In this document: positions 7,673 to 17,145 of the stretch, one piece after another
Layout of the letters: every line of letters begins with the position of its first letter
How positions within the stretch are numbered: the first letter of the stretch is position 1
From: Palsa-147 sp963771905
Lineage (GTDB): Bacteria > Acidobacteriota > Terriglobia > Acidiferrales > UBA7541
Length of the DNA: 64,000 nucleotides
Direction: 5' to 3'
Assembly: GCA_963771905.1 (NCBI GenBank)
Contig: CAVYVI010000006.1
Coordinates: forward strand, 310,001-374,000
Notes under the pieces: model-generated
Seen by the model: the letters and a program-made list of their open reading frames with translations, nothing else
What the model was told of the DNA's origin: nothing
Databases searched by the model: none
Program-made: the position numbers and the translations under genes

Positions 7673-10600
7673 TTAAGCCGCGTTGGTTGCCGCGCGCGCG
7701 GAATTCTGGTCCGCGATCTCCGCGGCTTCGTCCCAGCGCACGGAAACGAGCTTCGATACGCCGGGCTCTTGCATCGTCACGCCGTAAAGCACCGAGCCCA
7801 TCTCCATGGTCTTGCGGTTGTGCGTGACGACGATGAACTGCGTCTGCTCGCCCATGTCTTGCAGGAGTTTGTTGAAGCGGCCGACGTTGGCTTCGTCGAG
7901 CGGCGCGTCAACCTCATCCAGGATGCAGAACGGGCTCGGCTGGTAACGGAAGACGGCGATCAGGAGCGCGAGCGCCGTCAGCGCCTTCTCGCCGCCCGAG
8001 AGCAACAGAATATTTTGTAGCCGCTTGCCCGGAGGCTGCGCCACGATGTCGATTCCGGATTCGCCCGAGCTGTCGGGCTCCGTCAGGCGCATTTCGCCCG
8101 TCCCGCCGCCAAAAAGCGTCGTGAATGCGACCGCGAAACTCGCATTGATCGCCGTGAACGCGTGCTCGAATTTCTCGCGCGAAATTTGATCGAGCTCGGA
8201 GATCGCCTGCTGCGTGTTCTGGATGGATTCGACTAGGTCATCGCGCTCGCGGCCGAGGAAAGTGTCGCGCTGCTCGCACTCCTGATATTCCTCAAGCGCC
8301 ATCATATTGACCGGGCCCATCGCTTCGACGCGGGCCTTCATCTCATTGAAGTTCGTTTCCGCCGCGGTGAGCTCTTCGCCAACGAGAAGATTTGGCTCGA
8401 GGCCGATCAATTCCTCGGGCTGTGCGTTGAGCTCGGCGATGCAGGTCTGGCGCAGATACTCGCGGTCGGAATCATTGCGCGCCTTCTCGATCTCGCACTG
8501 GCTGCGTTGCGCGCGCTGTTCGTCGAGGGATTGGCGCCGGCCGCGCAGCGTGTCATCGAGGTGCGCCGTACGCTTGCGGGCGTCTTCCCATTCGCGTTCG
8601 AGCCCCGCTTGACGCTCTTCGATCCGGAATTTCTCGGCGCGGAGATTCTCGGCCTGGTTCGCCAACTCGGCGGTGCTGGATTCGAGCTGCGTGCGTTCGG
8701 TGACGAGCGCGGCATGTTGCTCGCTCAGGCTGGAAGAGCGCGCGCGGGCCTGTTCAGTTTCCGCCGAAATGCGCTGCGCGATCGTTTCCGCGCTGGCAAG
8801 GCGCTCGGACATGGTGGCGAAATCCTCGCGCTGGCGCGTGAGCTGTTCCTGTTGTGTCGCCGAATTTTCGCGCATCCGGGCAAGAAGTTCGGTCGCGGCG
8901 AGAGATTCGGCTTCCGACGCGGCGCGCGATTGCTGCGCATCGACGTGCCGCATCTCCGCGCCATTGGCGCGCTCGCGAGCTCCATCCGCTTCGGCGCGCA
9001 GCGCCGTAATTTCGGCGAGGCAAGCGGCCCGCTGTTCGGCGACCCGGCCTAGCTCAGTGTGGGCCTGATCGCGCTGGTGCGTCGCACCGACGAATTCTTT
9101 TTCCGCTTCCACATGCTGCGCCAAAGTCACGGCGAGCCATTCTTCGCCGCGCGTAATTTCCGACTCAAGATGCTGGATTTGCGTCTGCGTCTTTGCCGCG
9201 CCGGCTTCCAGACGCGCCGCCTCCGTTTCCTGCATTCGCAACTCGCGCTTCAGCGCCAACGGGCCCGCGTCGCTCGCGCGTCCGCCGGAAACCATGCGGC
9301 CGTGGTAGCAGGTGCCTTCGAGCGTAAGGAAATAAAGCTGCGGATAGGCATGGGCCAATTGCTCGGCGAGCGCCGCATTTTCGACCAGATACGCACCTTC
9401 GAGCTTCGAAAGGAACTGCTTCGCCGCCGGACCGAGCGGATCGCGGAATTCAACGAGACGATCGAGCCGCGCCACTACTCCGTCTGTGGCGGGAAGAATA
9501 TCCGGCGCCTCGTTTGCCGCGATGTTGAGGCTGCGCAGGGAGTCCACGAAGAAGGTGGCCCGGCCGCCCATTTCGTCGCGCAACAGCGCGACGCCTGCGC
9601 GGGCGTGATCGAATGTTTCGACGACAACGTATTCGAGTTCTTCGCGCAGGAACTGCTCGACCGCGCTCTCATGTTTCTCTTCCACTTCCGCGTAATCGGC
9701 GAGCAAGCCGACTGCGCGAAAACCTGTGGTTCCGCTGCCGCTCGTCGCGAAGAGCTTCTGCACCGCGTCAGCGGAATACGCGCGCTCTTCGAGAATCTGC
9801 GTCAGCGAAGACCGGCGGGCGCGCGCCGCGGAGAGCGCTTCGCGCGTCGATTCGAAGGCATGACTCGTTTCCTGATGCGAGCGGCGGAGCTCGGCAAAGC
9901 GTGTTTGGGCCTCGCGCACGGCCACGCCCAGCTCTTGCGAGTGAAGCTCGGCGTAAAACGAACGTGCGTCGCTGGCTCGCGTTTTCTCTGCTTGCGCGGC
10001 GTGTTCGCTCTCGAGCGCGGCCAGCACGGCGGCGCGCTGCGATTCAATCGATGCGACGCGCGCGACCGCTTCGTTCGCTTGAATCGCCTCCGCGTGGCTG
10101 CGGACGGATTCTTCGCTGAATCGAGCATCCGCCTGGCGCAGCTCTTCGATTCGCGCTTCGAGATTTTTCTGCTCGTCGGCATCGCGGCCGGCGGATGCGG
10201 CGGCATCGCGCAGCGCGGCTTCGAGTGCCGCGGTATTCGTGCGCAGTTCGGCGACTGCCTCTCCGTGCGCGCGCATGCGACTCTCAAGCTCGGCGGCTTC
10301 GCTTTCGGCCTGCTCGATTTCAAGCCGGACGCGCGCGCAACGCATTTCGATCTGTCGCGCCTGTTCCTGATTAAAGGTAATGCGATTTTCCGCGCGATCC
10401 AGATCCAGCGCCGCCTGGCCCAGAAGATTTTGGGTCTGACGCAGCTCGGTCTCGAGCTCATAGTTGCGCGCGCTGAGCCGCTCCTGCTCGCTCTCGAGTT
10501 CGTGCAGCGAACGCGCCGCATCGGCCTCGGCGGCCGACATTTCGCGCAGCGTCCGCTCGAGCCGCTCCGCTTCGGAATCGAGCCGCTGCGCCTTGCTCGC

Positions 10601-11545
10601 GAGAACGATTCGCAGCGCGCCGCGCATCTGTTCGCGCAATTCCGCGTAGCGCCGCGCCTTCGAAGCTTGCCGCTTCAGCGACGCAAGCTGTTTTTCCACT
10701 TCGACGAGAATGTCGTTCACGCGCGAGAGATTTCCGCGCGACGCTTCGAGCTTCGCTTCGGCCAGGCGCCGCTTGGTCTTGTACATGGTGATGCCCGCGG
10801 CCTCTTCGATGATCGCGCGGCGATCCATGGGCCGGGAGTTCAAAATCTGCCCGATGCGGCCCTGTTCGATGATGGCGTAAGAATCGGGGCCGAGGCCCAT
10901 TCCCATGAAAATCTCTTGAACGTCGCGCAGACGGGCGCTCCGACCGTTGATCAGATATTCGCTTTGCCCCGAGCGATAGAGCCGGCGGCCAATGACGACT
11001 TCGCCGGGTTTCGGCGCGTGGACGGGCTTGTGCGCGGCGCGTTTCTTGCGGAATCGCGCGGCAACGCCACTTTCGCCGAGCGTCGCGAAACCTTCAGCGG
11101 CGGATTCGGCCGATTCGTTCTGCGCCGTGGCTGTCGCGTGAGTTTCGGCTTCGGCGTTATCAATTCCAACGGTCCCGTCGTCGCTGGCGGCGATCAATTC
11201 CAGCGCGCCGTCGTCCCCGCTCTCTGGCAAATCGCCTGCCGGCATATCAAGGACTTTCGCCGCAGCTTCCGAGAGTTCGGGATCGACGAGCGTCAGCGTC
11301 ACTTCCGACATTCCAAGCGGCGGACGCTTCGCGGTGCCGTTGAAGATGCAGTCCGACATGCGCTCGGCGCGAAGAAGCTTGTGGCTTTGCTCGCCAAGCA
11401 CCCAGGAAATGGCATCCACAATGTTCGATTTGCCGCAGCCATTGGGACCGACGATGCAGGTGATCCCCGTACCGCTGAATGTGATCTGCGTTTTCTCGCA
11501 GAACGACTTGAAACCCAACAGCTCGACCTTACGCAGTTTAAGCAC
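7673..11545 (-). CDS. smc: Chromosome segregation protein SMC
   Basis: About 1290 residues, the ATPase of the bacterial condensin complex. The N-terminal head carries Walker A (GPNGCGKSN, about residues 33-41). Long coiled-coil arms flank a hinge (GTTGFRAVGLLADYAEVEEKHE through MGGRATFFVDSL). The C-terminal head has the signature LLSGGEKALTALALL and Walker B FCILDEVDAPLDEANVGRF. Possible starts are TTG 11557, GTG 11551 and GTG 11545; I favour 11545 because GAGGG lies 5 bases before it and the protein then begins VLKLRKVELLGFKSF, as the family does. A roughly 75-residue Ala/Glu/Asp-rich insertion interrupts the N-terminal head (about residues 87-180) before VIGRRLYRSG. The scpA and scpB partners are not in the window. 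Confidence 0.95.
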   Translation of the reverse strand: MLKLRKVELLGFKSFCEKTQITFSGTGITCIVGPNGCGKSNIVDAISWVLGEQSHKLLRAERMSDCIFNGTAKRPPLGMSEVTLTLVDPELSEAAAKVLDMPAGDLPESGDDGALELIAASDDGTVGIDNAEAETHATATAQNESAESAAEGFATLGESGVAARFRKKRAAHKPVHAPKPGEVVIGRRLYRSGQSEYLINGRSARLRDVQEIFMGMGLGPDSYAIIEQGRIGQILNSRPMDRRAIIEEAAGITMYKTKRRLAEAKLEASRGNLSRVNDILVEVEKQLASLKRQASKARRYAELREQMRGALRIVLASKAQRLDSEAERLERTLREMSAAEADAARSLHELESEQERLSARNYELETELRQTQNLLGQAALDLDRAENRITFNQEQARQIEMRCARVRLEIEQAESEAAELESRMRAHGEAVAELRTNTAALEAALRDAAASAGRDADEQKNLEARIEELRQADARFSEESVRSHAEAIQANEAVARVASIESQRAAVLAALESEHAAQAEKTRASDARSFYAELHSQELGVAVREAQTRFAELRRSHQETSHAFESTREALSAARARRSSLTQILEERAYSADAVQKLFATSGSGTTGFRAVGLLADYAEVEEKHESAVEQFLREELEYVVVETFDHARAGVALLRDEMGGRATFFVDSLRSLNIAANEAPDILPATDGVVARLDRLVEFRDPLGPAAKQFLSKLEGAYLVENAALAEQLAHAYPQLYFLTLEGTCYHGRMVSGGRASDAGPLALKRELRMQETEAARLEAGAAKTQTQIQHLESEITRGEEWLAVTLAQHVEAEKEFVGATHQRDQAHTELGRVAEQRAACLAEITALRAEADGARERANGAEMRHVDAQQSRAASEAESLAATELLARMRENSATQQEQLTRQREDFATMSERLASAETIAQRISAETEQARARSSSLSEQHAALVTERTQLESSTAELANQAENLRAEKFRIEERQAGLEREWEDARKRTAHLDDTLRGRRQSLDEQRAQRSQCEIEKARNDSDREYLRQTCIAELNAQPEELIGLEPNLLVGEELTAAETNFNEMKARVEAMGPVNMMALEEYQECEQRDTFLGRERDDLVESIQNTQQAISELDQISREKFEHAFTAINASFAVAFTTLFGGGTGEMRLTEPDSSGESGIDIVAQPPGKRLQNILLLSGGEKALTALALLIAVFRYQPSPFCILDEVDAPLDEANVGRFNKLLQDMGEQTQFIVVTHNRKTMEMGSVLYGVTMQEPGVSKLVSVRWDEAAEIADQNSARAATNAA

Positions 11546-11886
11546 GCGCACCCTCAATTTGGCTTTGCTCTCTTCGATGCAACCTCAAGAGAAACAAAGA
11601 CTTATGTTTTGAGACAGAGGTATTCCGAGACAAAAAGTTTGGAGGGTCTATGGTCCGTGGCCCTGCCGCCTGGCGCATGCGAGTGGCGGTTACGGGAGAG
11701 GAAGATAGCATGAGTGGTAGCGTGTGTAAAGCCAAACCCTGCATGTGGTGTAATTTCGGACACTTACGCATGGTGGTCGAAACGCCTCCTTCAGCGCGCG
11801 GTACGTGGCGGGCGCGGCTGAGACCGAGGCTCGCTTGAGCCCGGATCTGGGAAGGACCTTCGAAATTCACGAGACGAGCGGAGGGT
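11546..11886. other. Gene-free spacer between smc and the disrupted gene
   Basis: About 340 bases. ORFs on both strands here have no recognisable domains. The smc promoter should lie in this stretch, but no convincing -35/-10 pair was found. Confidence 0.5.
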
Positions 11887-13534
11887 TCAGTACGCGCTGG
11901 AAATCTCGCGCATCGACCTCAGCGCGTTGCATTCCTCTGTCTGCGGGCCGAGGACATCTTCGCCACTTGCGCCGTCGTTGAGCTGCCTTCTGTGCAGCGC
12001 CACTCCCACGTGCACGATTCCCTCGGAAGAGGCCCAGATTCAAGCGAGAGCCATGACGGAATTGTCCTCCGATTTCAGGTGCAGCACGGTTTGGTCGATG
12101 GGATACATGAGGCAGGTGTTGGGCTCGTTGTCCGCGATGCGGAAATGCAAATTCTCGGCGTCCAGGCCTTTCATCGAGAGCAAGGCGAAGCTGCGTTTCG
12201 CCGATTCGTCGAGACTTACACGCGGGAAATAATATTCGAAGGCGAAAATTCCCTTCGAACTCGCCTTGTCCTTGTAGCCGGCGCCCATGAATTGGTCAGC
12301 CAGTTTGTTGCGCATGCGAACGTCCCAATCGTCCGGATGGCACAAGCTTACGTTCAGATCGCGAAATATCGCGGCCGAAAAGGACGAAGACTTCATGGAA
12401 ACGTGAGGGGGAGGCTGGAGGTTCACACGCTTGCCGTTCATGTAGAACTCGGCTTTGTAATCGCCGCCTTGCGCGCAACTTTGCTGGCCCGTCGCGGCGA
12501 GATACGAACGAAATTCGTGAGTGTTGCCCTCGGAATCTTTTTGCGTGGTCTTGAAATCAACCTCGCGGGAAAGATCGGGCAATCCGCGCCAGAGGTCCCA
12601 TTTCGGTTCGTATTTGTACCAAAGGACGGTGAGAGCATCCTGGCCTTCATTAAAATTTGTCGAGCTTCGCACGCCATCCAAGCCCCGCGGGATTCGCGAC
12701 CAGCCAAAGATCCCGGATGCGCGGCCGAGGATCGCCTGAATTGGAATTCGTTTTCGGGACGGGCCACGCGGCGGTTACGAACTGCTGCTTCAAATCGTCC
12801 GACATATCTCGAACTTTTTTGCAGTCGTCCGCGCTGCGAATCCCCGGGCAGTAGTGAAGGAAAACTTCGAGGTCGTTGATGCTTGCGACGGCCAGGCCGT
12901 CCTCCAAATTCTCGGCGGATGCGGTGGCCAAGGCGTTCTTGTAGGCGTCAGTCGCGCCCGCGAAATTTCCCACCGCAAACTCTGACACTCCGAGATTGAA
13001 GCGGAGAAACGGCAATTGCTTGCTTTGATCGCCCCTCACTGCATTTTGCGTTTCTCTGAGGCCTTCCATGACGAGATTGTCACCGGGATGGGGAGTTTCC
13101 TCTTCTTCTTTGACGCTTTCTTCGAGCTCCTCCGGCGTGAGAAAGCTCATTCGAATCGAAACGCGTTCCGCGAATCCCGCGATGTAAGGAGCTAGATAAG
13201 TCCCGACGAAGCCGAATGCAATGAAAAGCGCGAACGCTGCCCCGAAATACGGGGCGCTTACCGGATCGCTGCAGATCGCCAGAACCAGTCCGCCGACTGT
13301 CACGACGGATCCGACTGCCGGCATCACGTCCCTTCGGTACCGGTTGTGCCGCCATAGCTCCGCGAGAGTCAGGCACCCCAACGCAGCGACAAAAACGACC
13401 ACCGAGATCGTCAGCAAAATCAGCTTGTCTCGAACTTCTCCGATCTCTTCCTGCAGCTTGCGCCACAGCGTCGTCGCTTCTTTCGTTGTTTTTTCAGGTC
13501 CCGTCCACTCGCTTCCAAAACCGATGTTCTGCAA
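11887..13534 (-). pseudogene. Disrupted membrane-anchored TPR-type protein (frameshift plus in-frame TGA)
   Basis: The first part (13534-12650, TTG start) has three membrane helices (about residues 38-59, 71-89 and 97-118), then a soluble helical region with a TPR-like stretch (LRFNLGVSEFAVGNFAGATDAYKNALA). Removing one G from the four-G run at 12683-12686 joins it smoothly to the next frame (RDLWLVANPAG then LDGVRSSTNFNEGQDAL), which continues to a TGA at 12040-12042. Past that TGA the same frame carries 50 more protein-like codons (IWASSEGIVHVGVALHRR ... REISSAY) to a stop at 11887. TGG to TGA is the simplest explanation. The whole would be about 549 codons. Its family was not recognised. 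It follows the GH18-like gene on the same strand. Confidence 0.7.
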
Positions 13535-13594
13535 CTCGCGCGAGAGCTTGCGCGAATCACGAACCGAAAGCCCCCGCGACGCCGCGCGCGGAGG

Positions 13595-14641
13595 TCACTT
13601 ATGCGACGGCAGCAAATCCCATATGCCGGGATCTTCGGTCCCGAGAACCCACGAGCAAAATCCCTCGAGATGCCGGTCTTTCGCCAGTGTGTAGCGCTCG
13701 CGGAACGCACGCACGTCGGTGTAGAAAATCCACTCGCGCTCGTCGGCGCGGTAGAAATAGAACCAGGCGGTGCAATCCGTAGCGTCCCATTCAATCTGGC
13801 CGCCGTAGGCGCGCGCGAGATCGAGCGCGTCGGGGGTGGAAATATATTCGGCGGGGAGGCTGGGTTTTTCGTTGGGCTTCGCGGGCGCGGCGGCGAACCA
13901 ATGGTATCCGTACACCGGGATGCCGAGCGAAAGTTTCTCACGCGGCACAAATTGGAGCGCGTATTCGAGATTGCTCACGGTCCACGGCCAACCGGCCACC
14001 GGACCCGGCGGCGTCAACCGCGTATGCTGATCGTAAGTCATCAGGCAGATGAGATCGACGGACTTCGCCAGTGCTGCGAGATCGTAAGCTCCGCGCCAGT
14101 TCTCGTAGATCCAGGCCGAGTAGCCGGTTTCTCCGGCGGCTCCGGGAGCGTTCGGGACGGTGGCGATGGTGAGCTTGAGGTTCTGCGCGTGGAAGACCGA
14201 AGCGGCTTCGGCGACCATCGCCGAGAACGCGTCGCGGTCAGTCCAATTCACGTTTTCGAAGTCGAACTGGATTCCGGCGTAGCCGAAATTCTTGCAGGCG
14301 TTGACGAGCTGCGCAAACATCTGGCGGTAGCCGGCGAGATTGCCAAGCAGCTTGTGAAAATCTTCCTGAACGAACCCTTCATTGGCCACGATGGGCATCA
14401 CCGGGACATGAGCCTGCCGCGCGGTCTCCATCACCAGCGGGTTGGGCCCGCCGGAAACCAGCCCGGTCCCATCCACCACGTACCAGGCCGGGACGAGCGT
14501 ATCGATTTTGTCGGCGTGCGCCAGGAACGAGCGGACGGAGTTCGGGTCGCGCGTCATGTAAAAGAGAGATTTCGGCTGCTGCGCGCGTGCGGGAATCGAA
14601 ACACAAACCAGGAAAACAAGAAGCGATACCGCGTTTTTCAT
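13595..14641 (-). CDS. Secreted glycoside hydrolase family 18-like protein
   Basis: A 348-residue exported TIM-barrel protein. The signal peptide MKNAVSLLVFLVCVSIPARA is followed by an alternation of strands and helices typical of GH18 (chitinase/spore-peptidoglycan hydrolase-like). The catalytic strand reads YAGIQFDFENVNW, where the final Glu of the DxxDxDxE motif is kept but the earlier aspartates are not canonical. LICLMTYDQH, LSLGIPVYGYHW and LEGFCSWVLGTEDPGIW match later barrel strands. It may cleave a GlcNAc polymer or be a related binding protein. I start it at 14641, where the signal peptide begins and GGGGGC precedes the ATG, not at the upstream ORF start 14818. Confidence 0.8.
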   Translation of the reverse strand: MKNAVSLLVFLVCVSIPARAQQPKSLFYMTRDPNSVRSFLAHADKIDTLVPAWYVVDGTGLVSGGPNPLVMETARQAHVPVMPIVANEGFVQEDFHKLLGNLAGYRQMFAQLVNACKNFGYAGIQFDFENVNWTDRDAFSAMVAEAASVFHAQNLKLTIATVPNAPGAAGETGYSAWIYENWRGAYDLAALAKSVDLICLMTYDQHTRLTPPGPVAGWPWTVSNLEYALQFVPREKLSLGIPVYGYHWFAAAPAKPNEKPSLPAEYISTPDALDLARAYGGQIEWDATDCTAWFYFYRADEREWIFYTDVRAFRERYTLAKDRHLEGFCSWVLGTEDPGIWDLLPSHK

Positions 14642-15045
14642 GGATGAGCCCCCAATCGTCAGAGCACAGGATAGCACCCGAAGTTTCGCTGAAAAGAGTG
14701 CATCCCGGAAATGTGAGTCAAGCGATCGCGCTGCTCTGGAGCCGCGCGCGTATCGAGCGTCCACATCACGCTCAATCTTGATTCGCCAGAAAACTATGTT
14801 AGGTTCGCTCAGCGGCATTTTCGGCCCGGTAATTTCGGGATCAGGAAACGCCGGGCCGTGAAAAAGACGTGACGAGTGCGCCCGGCTGTCGGCTGATGGG
14901 AATTAAAGATTTCTAGGAGTCACACGGCTCACAGTCGCGAAAAGCGAACCTGTTCAAAGCAATTCAGTTCCAGAATTCCAATCGTCACAAAATTGAGGGG
15001 CAGCGGAAGGCGATTCGCTTCGAATTGTTGCGAGGCGGATGACCG
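14642..15045. other. Divergent gene-free spacer
   Basis: About 400 bases between the GH18-like gene (-) and the permease (+). It should contain both promoters, but no strong consensus was identified. A GGCCCGG/CCGGGCC inverted repeat (from about 14820) has a loop too long to be convincing. No protein-like ORF. Confidence 0.4.
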
Positions 15046-16476
15046 ATGAGTACAGCGATTCCATTGGCGGCAGCGGAAGCGCGAGTCGAAGCGCAGAGCG
15101 CAGGTCTGCGCCGCGAGCTCGGCATGGCGGACATCGTCCTCGCGCAGATTCTTTTCATCGTCGTGCCGGATTTTTTCGGAACAGCGGTGAAGGCCGGAGC
15201 CTCGCACGTGGTCTTTTGGCTGCTGGCGATCGCCCTGTTTTTTATTCCGCAGGCGATCGTCGTTTCGCACTTGAATCGATTGATTCCTCTCGAAGGAGGA
15301 CTGTATCAGTGGGCGCGGTTGGGATTTGGCGATGCCACGGGATTCATGGTGGCGTGGAACTTGTGGCTCTACGTCGTCCTCATGGTTGCGGGGATCGGTT
15401 TGCTGGCGACGACTTACGTGGCCTACGCGGCGGGGCCGGCGCTCGCGTGGCTGGGAGCGAGCAAAGTAGCCATCGGCGTCGCGACCGTCGCGATTGTCGC
15501 GGCGTTGATGATCGTTTCGCTGTTGGGGCTGGGCGTTGGAAAGTGGGTGAATAATTTCGGCAGCGTGGTGACGCTCGGAAGCCTCGCCGTTCTAATCGCG
15601 TTGCCGATTGCGAATGCGATGCGCGGCGGCGCGCTCCCGAATCGCGGGTTTTCTCTCGTGATGCCGCGGTTCTCGCTGTTTCATCTGAGCGTATTCAGCA
15701 AGATGACTTTTGGCGCCCTCTCCGGATTCGAGTACATAGCGATCTTCGGTGGCGAGTGCCGAAATCCGGGCCGGACTCTAGCGCGATCCGTCGTCATCAC
15801 CGCGCCGGTCATCGCGCTTCTCTACATTTTCGGGACGGGAGCGATACTTTCGTTCGTGCGGCCGGAAGATGTGAACGTGATCGGCCCGATTCCGCAGGCG
15901 CTGAGTATCGGACTCGCATCGCTCGGGGTCGTTCGTGAAGTCGCGCCGATCGCGATCCTGCTGCTTCTTTGCAATTATCTCGCGACGTACAATCTGAGCT
16001 TCAGCGCCAATGCGCGGCTTCCGATGGTGGCGGGCTGGGACAAATTGCTGCCGGAATGGTTCACGCGTCTCCATCCGCGGCGCAAGACGCCGGTGAATTC
16101 AATTCTGTTTGCCGGCGCGATGACGGTGGGCGTCGCGCTCGCAGTGCTGGCCGGCGCGCGGGAACAGGAAGCGTTCGAGCTCTTGCAGGTCTGCGCGTTC
16201 ACCTGCTACGGCCTGGCGTATCTGGTGATGTTTGCTCTGCCGCTCGCGGGATTCCGGCGCGAGAAACTGAACGTGAGCGTGTGGCTGCGCGCGGCGGCGG
16301 CATCCGGGTTTTTGGTGACGTTGCTATTTGTGGCGCTGTCGATTTTCCCGATTATCGATGTGGAGAGCCGGACGGCGTACACGCTGAAAACAGTCGCGGT
16401 AATTCTTGGCGCGAATTTACTGGGCGCGGGCGTGTTGCTGGCGGAGAGGCGGCTCACACGGCGAGCGGCGGCGTAA
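15046..16476 (+). CDS. APC-superfamily amino-acid permease
   Basis: A 476-residue inner-membrane transporter with about 12 hydrophobic helices. The APC hallmark region is in TM1 (MADIVLAQILFIVVPDFFGTAVKAG); the second helix region ends with IPLEGGLYQWARLGFGDATGFMVAWNLW, and TM6 reads SVFSKMTFGALSGFEYIAIFGGECRNPGRTLARS. The conserved Glu-Gly-Gly and the TM6 FGGE segment fit amino-acid/polyamine:cation symporters or antiporters. The substrate cannot be assigned. A GAGG site precedes the ATG at slightly long spacing. It appears to be a single-gene unit. Confidence 0.88.
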   Translation: MSTAIPLAAAEARVEAQSAGLRRELGMADIVLAQILFIVVPDFFGTAVKAGASHVVFWLLAIALFFIPQAIVVSHLNRLIPLEGGLYQWARLGFGDATGFMVAWNLWLYVVLMVAGIGLLATTYVAYAAGPALAWLGASKVAIGVATVAIVAALMIVSLLGLGVGKWVNNFGSVVTLGSLAVLIALPIANAMRGGALPNRGFSLVMPRFSLFHLSVFSKMTFGALSGFEYIAIFGGECRNPGRTLARSVVITAPVIALLYIFGTGAILSFVRPEDVNVIGPIPQALSIGLASLGVVREVAPIAILLLLCNYLATYNLSFSANARLPMVAGWDKLLPEWFTRLHPRRKTPVNSILFAGAMTVGVALAVLAGAREQEAFELLQVCAFTCYGLAYLVMFALPLAGFRREKLNVSVWLRAAAASGFLVTLLFVALSIFPIIDVESRTAYTLKTVAVILGANLLGAGVLLAERRLTRRAAA

Positions 16477-16549
16477 GCGAGGGGTTGCCGGGGCGCCACT
16501 TGCCGCGCCCCGCGAAGTTGCAAGGCCGGGCCGAAATTCGACCCGAAGA

Positions 16550-16579
16550 GCGAATTGCGAGTTGCAAACAGCAATTCGC
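16550..16579. terminator. Hairpin between convergent genes, possible terminator
   Basis: GCGAATTGC at 16550-16558 and GCAATTCGC at 16571-16579 form a perfect 9-bp stem with a 12-base loop, placed between the convergent permease and GlsB-like genes. A clear T run is missing on either side, so intrinsic termination is uncertain. Confidence 0.35.
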
Positions 16580-16581
16580 GA

Positions 16582-16824
16582 TCAAGCTTTCTTGATGGCT
16601 TTGATGATGACGAGCAAAATCACAGCTCCGACGACCGACACGGCCAGCCGCCCGATGAGGCCGTACGCTTCCATGCCGAGCAACCCAAAAATCCAGCCGC
16701 CAAGAAATGCGCCGACAATTCCGACGATGATGTCCACGATGATGCCGAAGCCGCGGCCCTTCACAAGCAGGCCCGCGAGCCAGCCCGCAACTGCGCCGAT
16801 GATGAGCGTCCAAAGCAATCCCAT
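16582..16824 (-). CDS. GlsB/YeaQ/YmgE-family small membrane protein
   Basis: An 80-residue, very hydrophobic, glycine-rich protein with three membrane helices: LLWTLIIGAVAGWLAGLLVKG, then IIVDIIVGIVGAFLGGWIFGLLG, then a C-terminal LAVSVVGAVILLVIIKAIKKA. Both the GRGFGIIVDIIVGIVGAFLGG core and the length match the transglycosylase-associated/GlsB stress-response membrane family. The function is unknown; members are often general-stress induced. AAGGAG lies 5 bases before the ATG. Confidence 0.9.
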   Translation of the reverse strand: MGLLWTLIIGAVAGWLAGLLVKGRGFGIIVDIIVGIVGAFLGGWIFGLLGMEAYGLIGRLAVSVVGAVILLVIIKAIKKA

Positions 16825-17145
16825 AGTTGCTCCTTATTCTGCGCGAGAGGATGCGCCCGCGCTCGCCGAATCATGATTCGCTTGCTTGGGTGGAATTCGC
16901 GCGGATTCTATCACCGCAGCGCCTGAATTGCAGCGGGCAGCCGCGCCGCAGGGACTCGCCCAAAGGCAGGCGTCGCGGCGGCTAGCTGCTGAGTCAAGGT
17001 TGCGAAAGAGCAGGGCGCTGCGCCGCGCGCACGCATTAGCCTTCGCGTTTCTTACAATTTGCGATTCAGCGTTTGCCACTCGGTGGCAGCGCCGGTAGAA
17101 TCAACGATTTACATTGCTGTTGAGAGCCGCGCCGATGGCCGGAGC
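16825..17145. other. Divergent gene-free spacer upstream of cysS
   Basis: About 320 bases between the GlsB-like gene (-) and cysS (+). ORFs here are low-complexity Arg/Ala translations without recognisable domains. No T-box or other riboswitch structure was recognised ahead of cysS. Confidence 0.4.

Noticed and set aside
9059..11713. An 884-codon ORF on the plus strand, antisense to smc
   Set aside because: It lies opposite to smc, whose protein is clearly a real SMC. Long antisense frames are a frequent by-product of the high-GC codon use here. The translation has no recognisable domain and is rich in Arg/Leu/Ala/Phe.
12040..12042. TGA as a selenocysteine codon
   Set aside because: Trp fits the context (ALA then IWASSEG), the family is not a redox protein, no SECIS-like hairpin was identified just after the TGA, and the same gene carries another lesion.
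13420..13950. ORFs in other frames across the GH18-like gene and the start of the disrupted gene
   Set aside because: They have Ser/Arg/Pro-rich compositions without domains and overlap well-supported genes.
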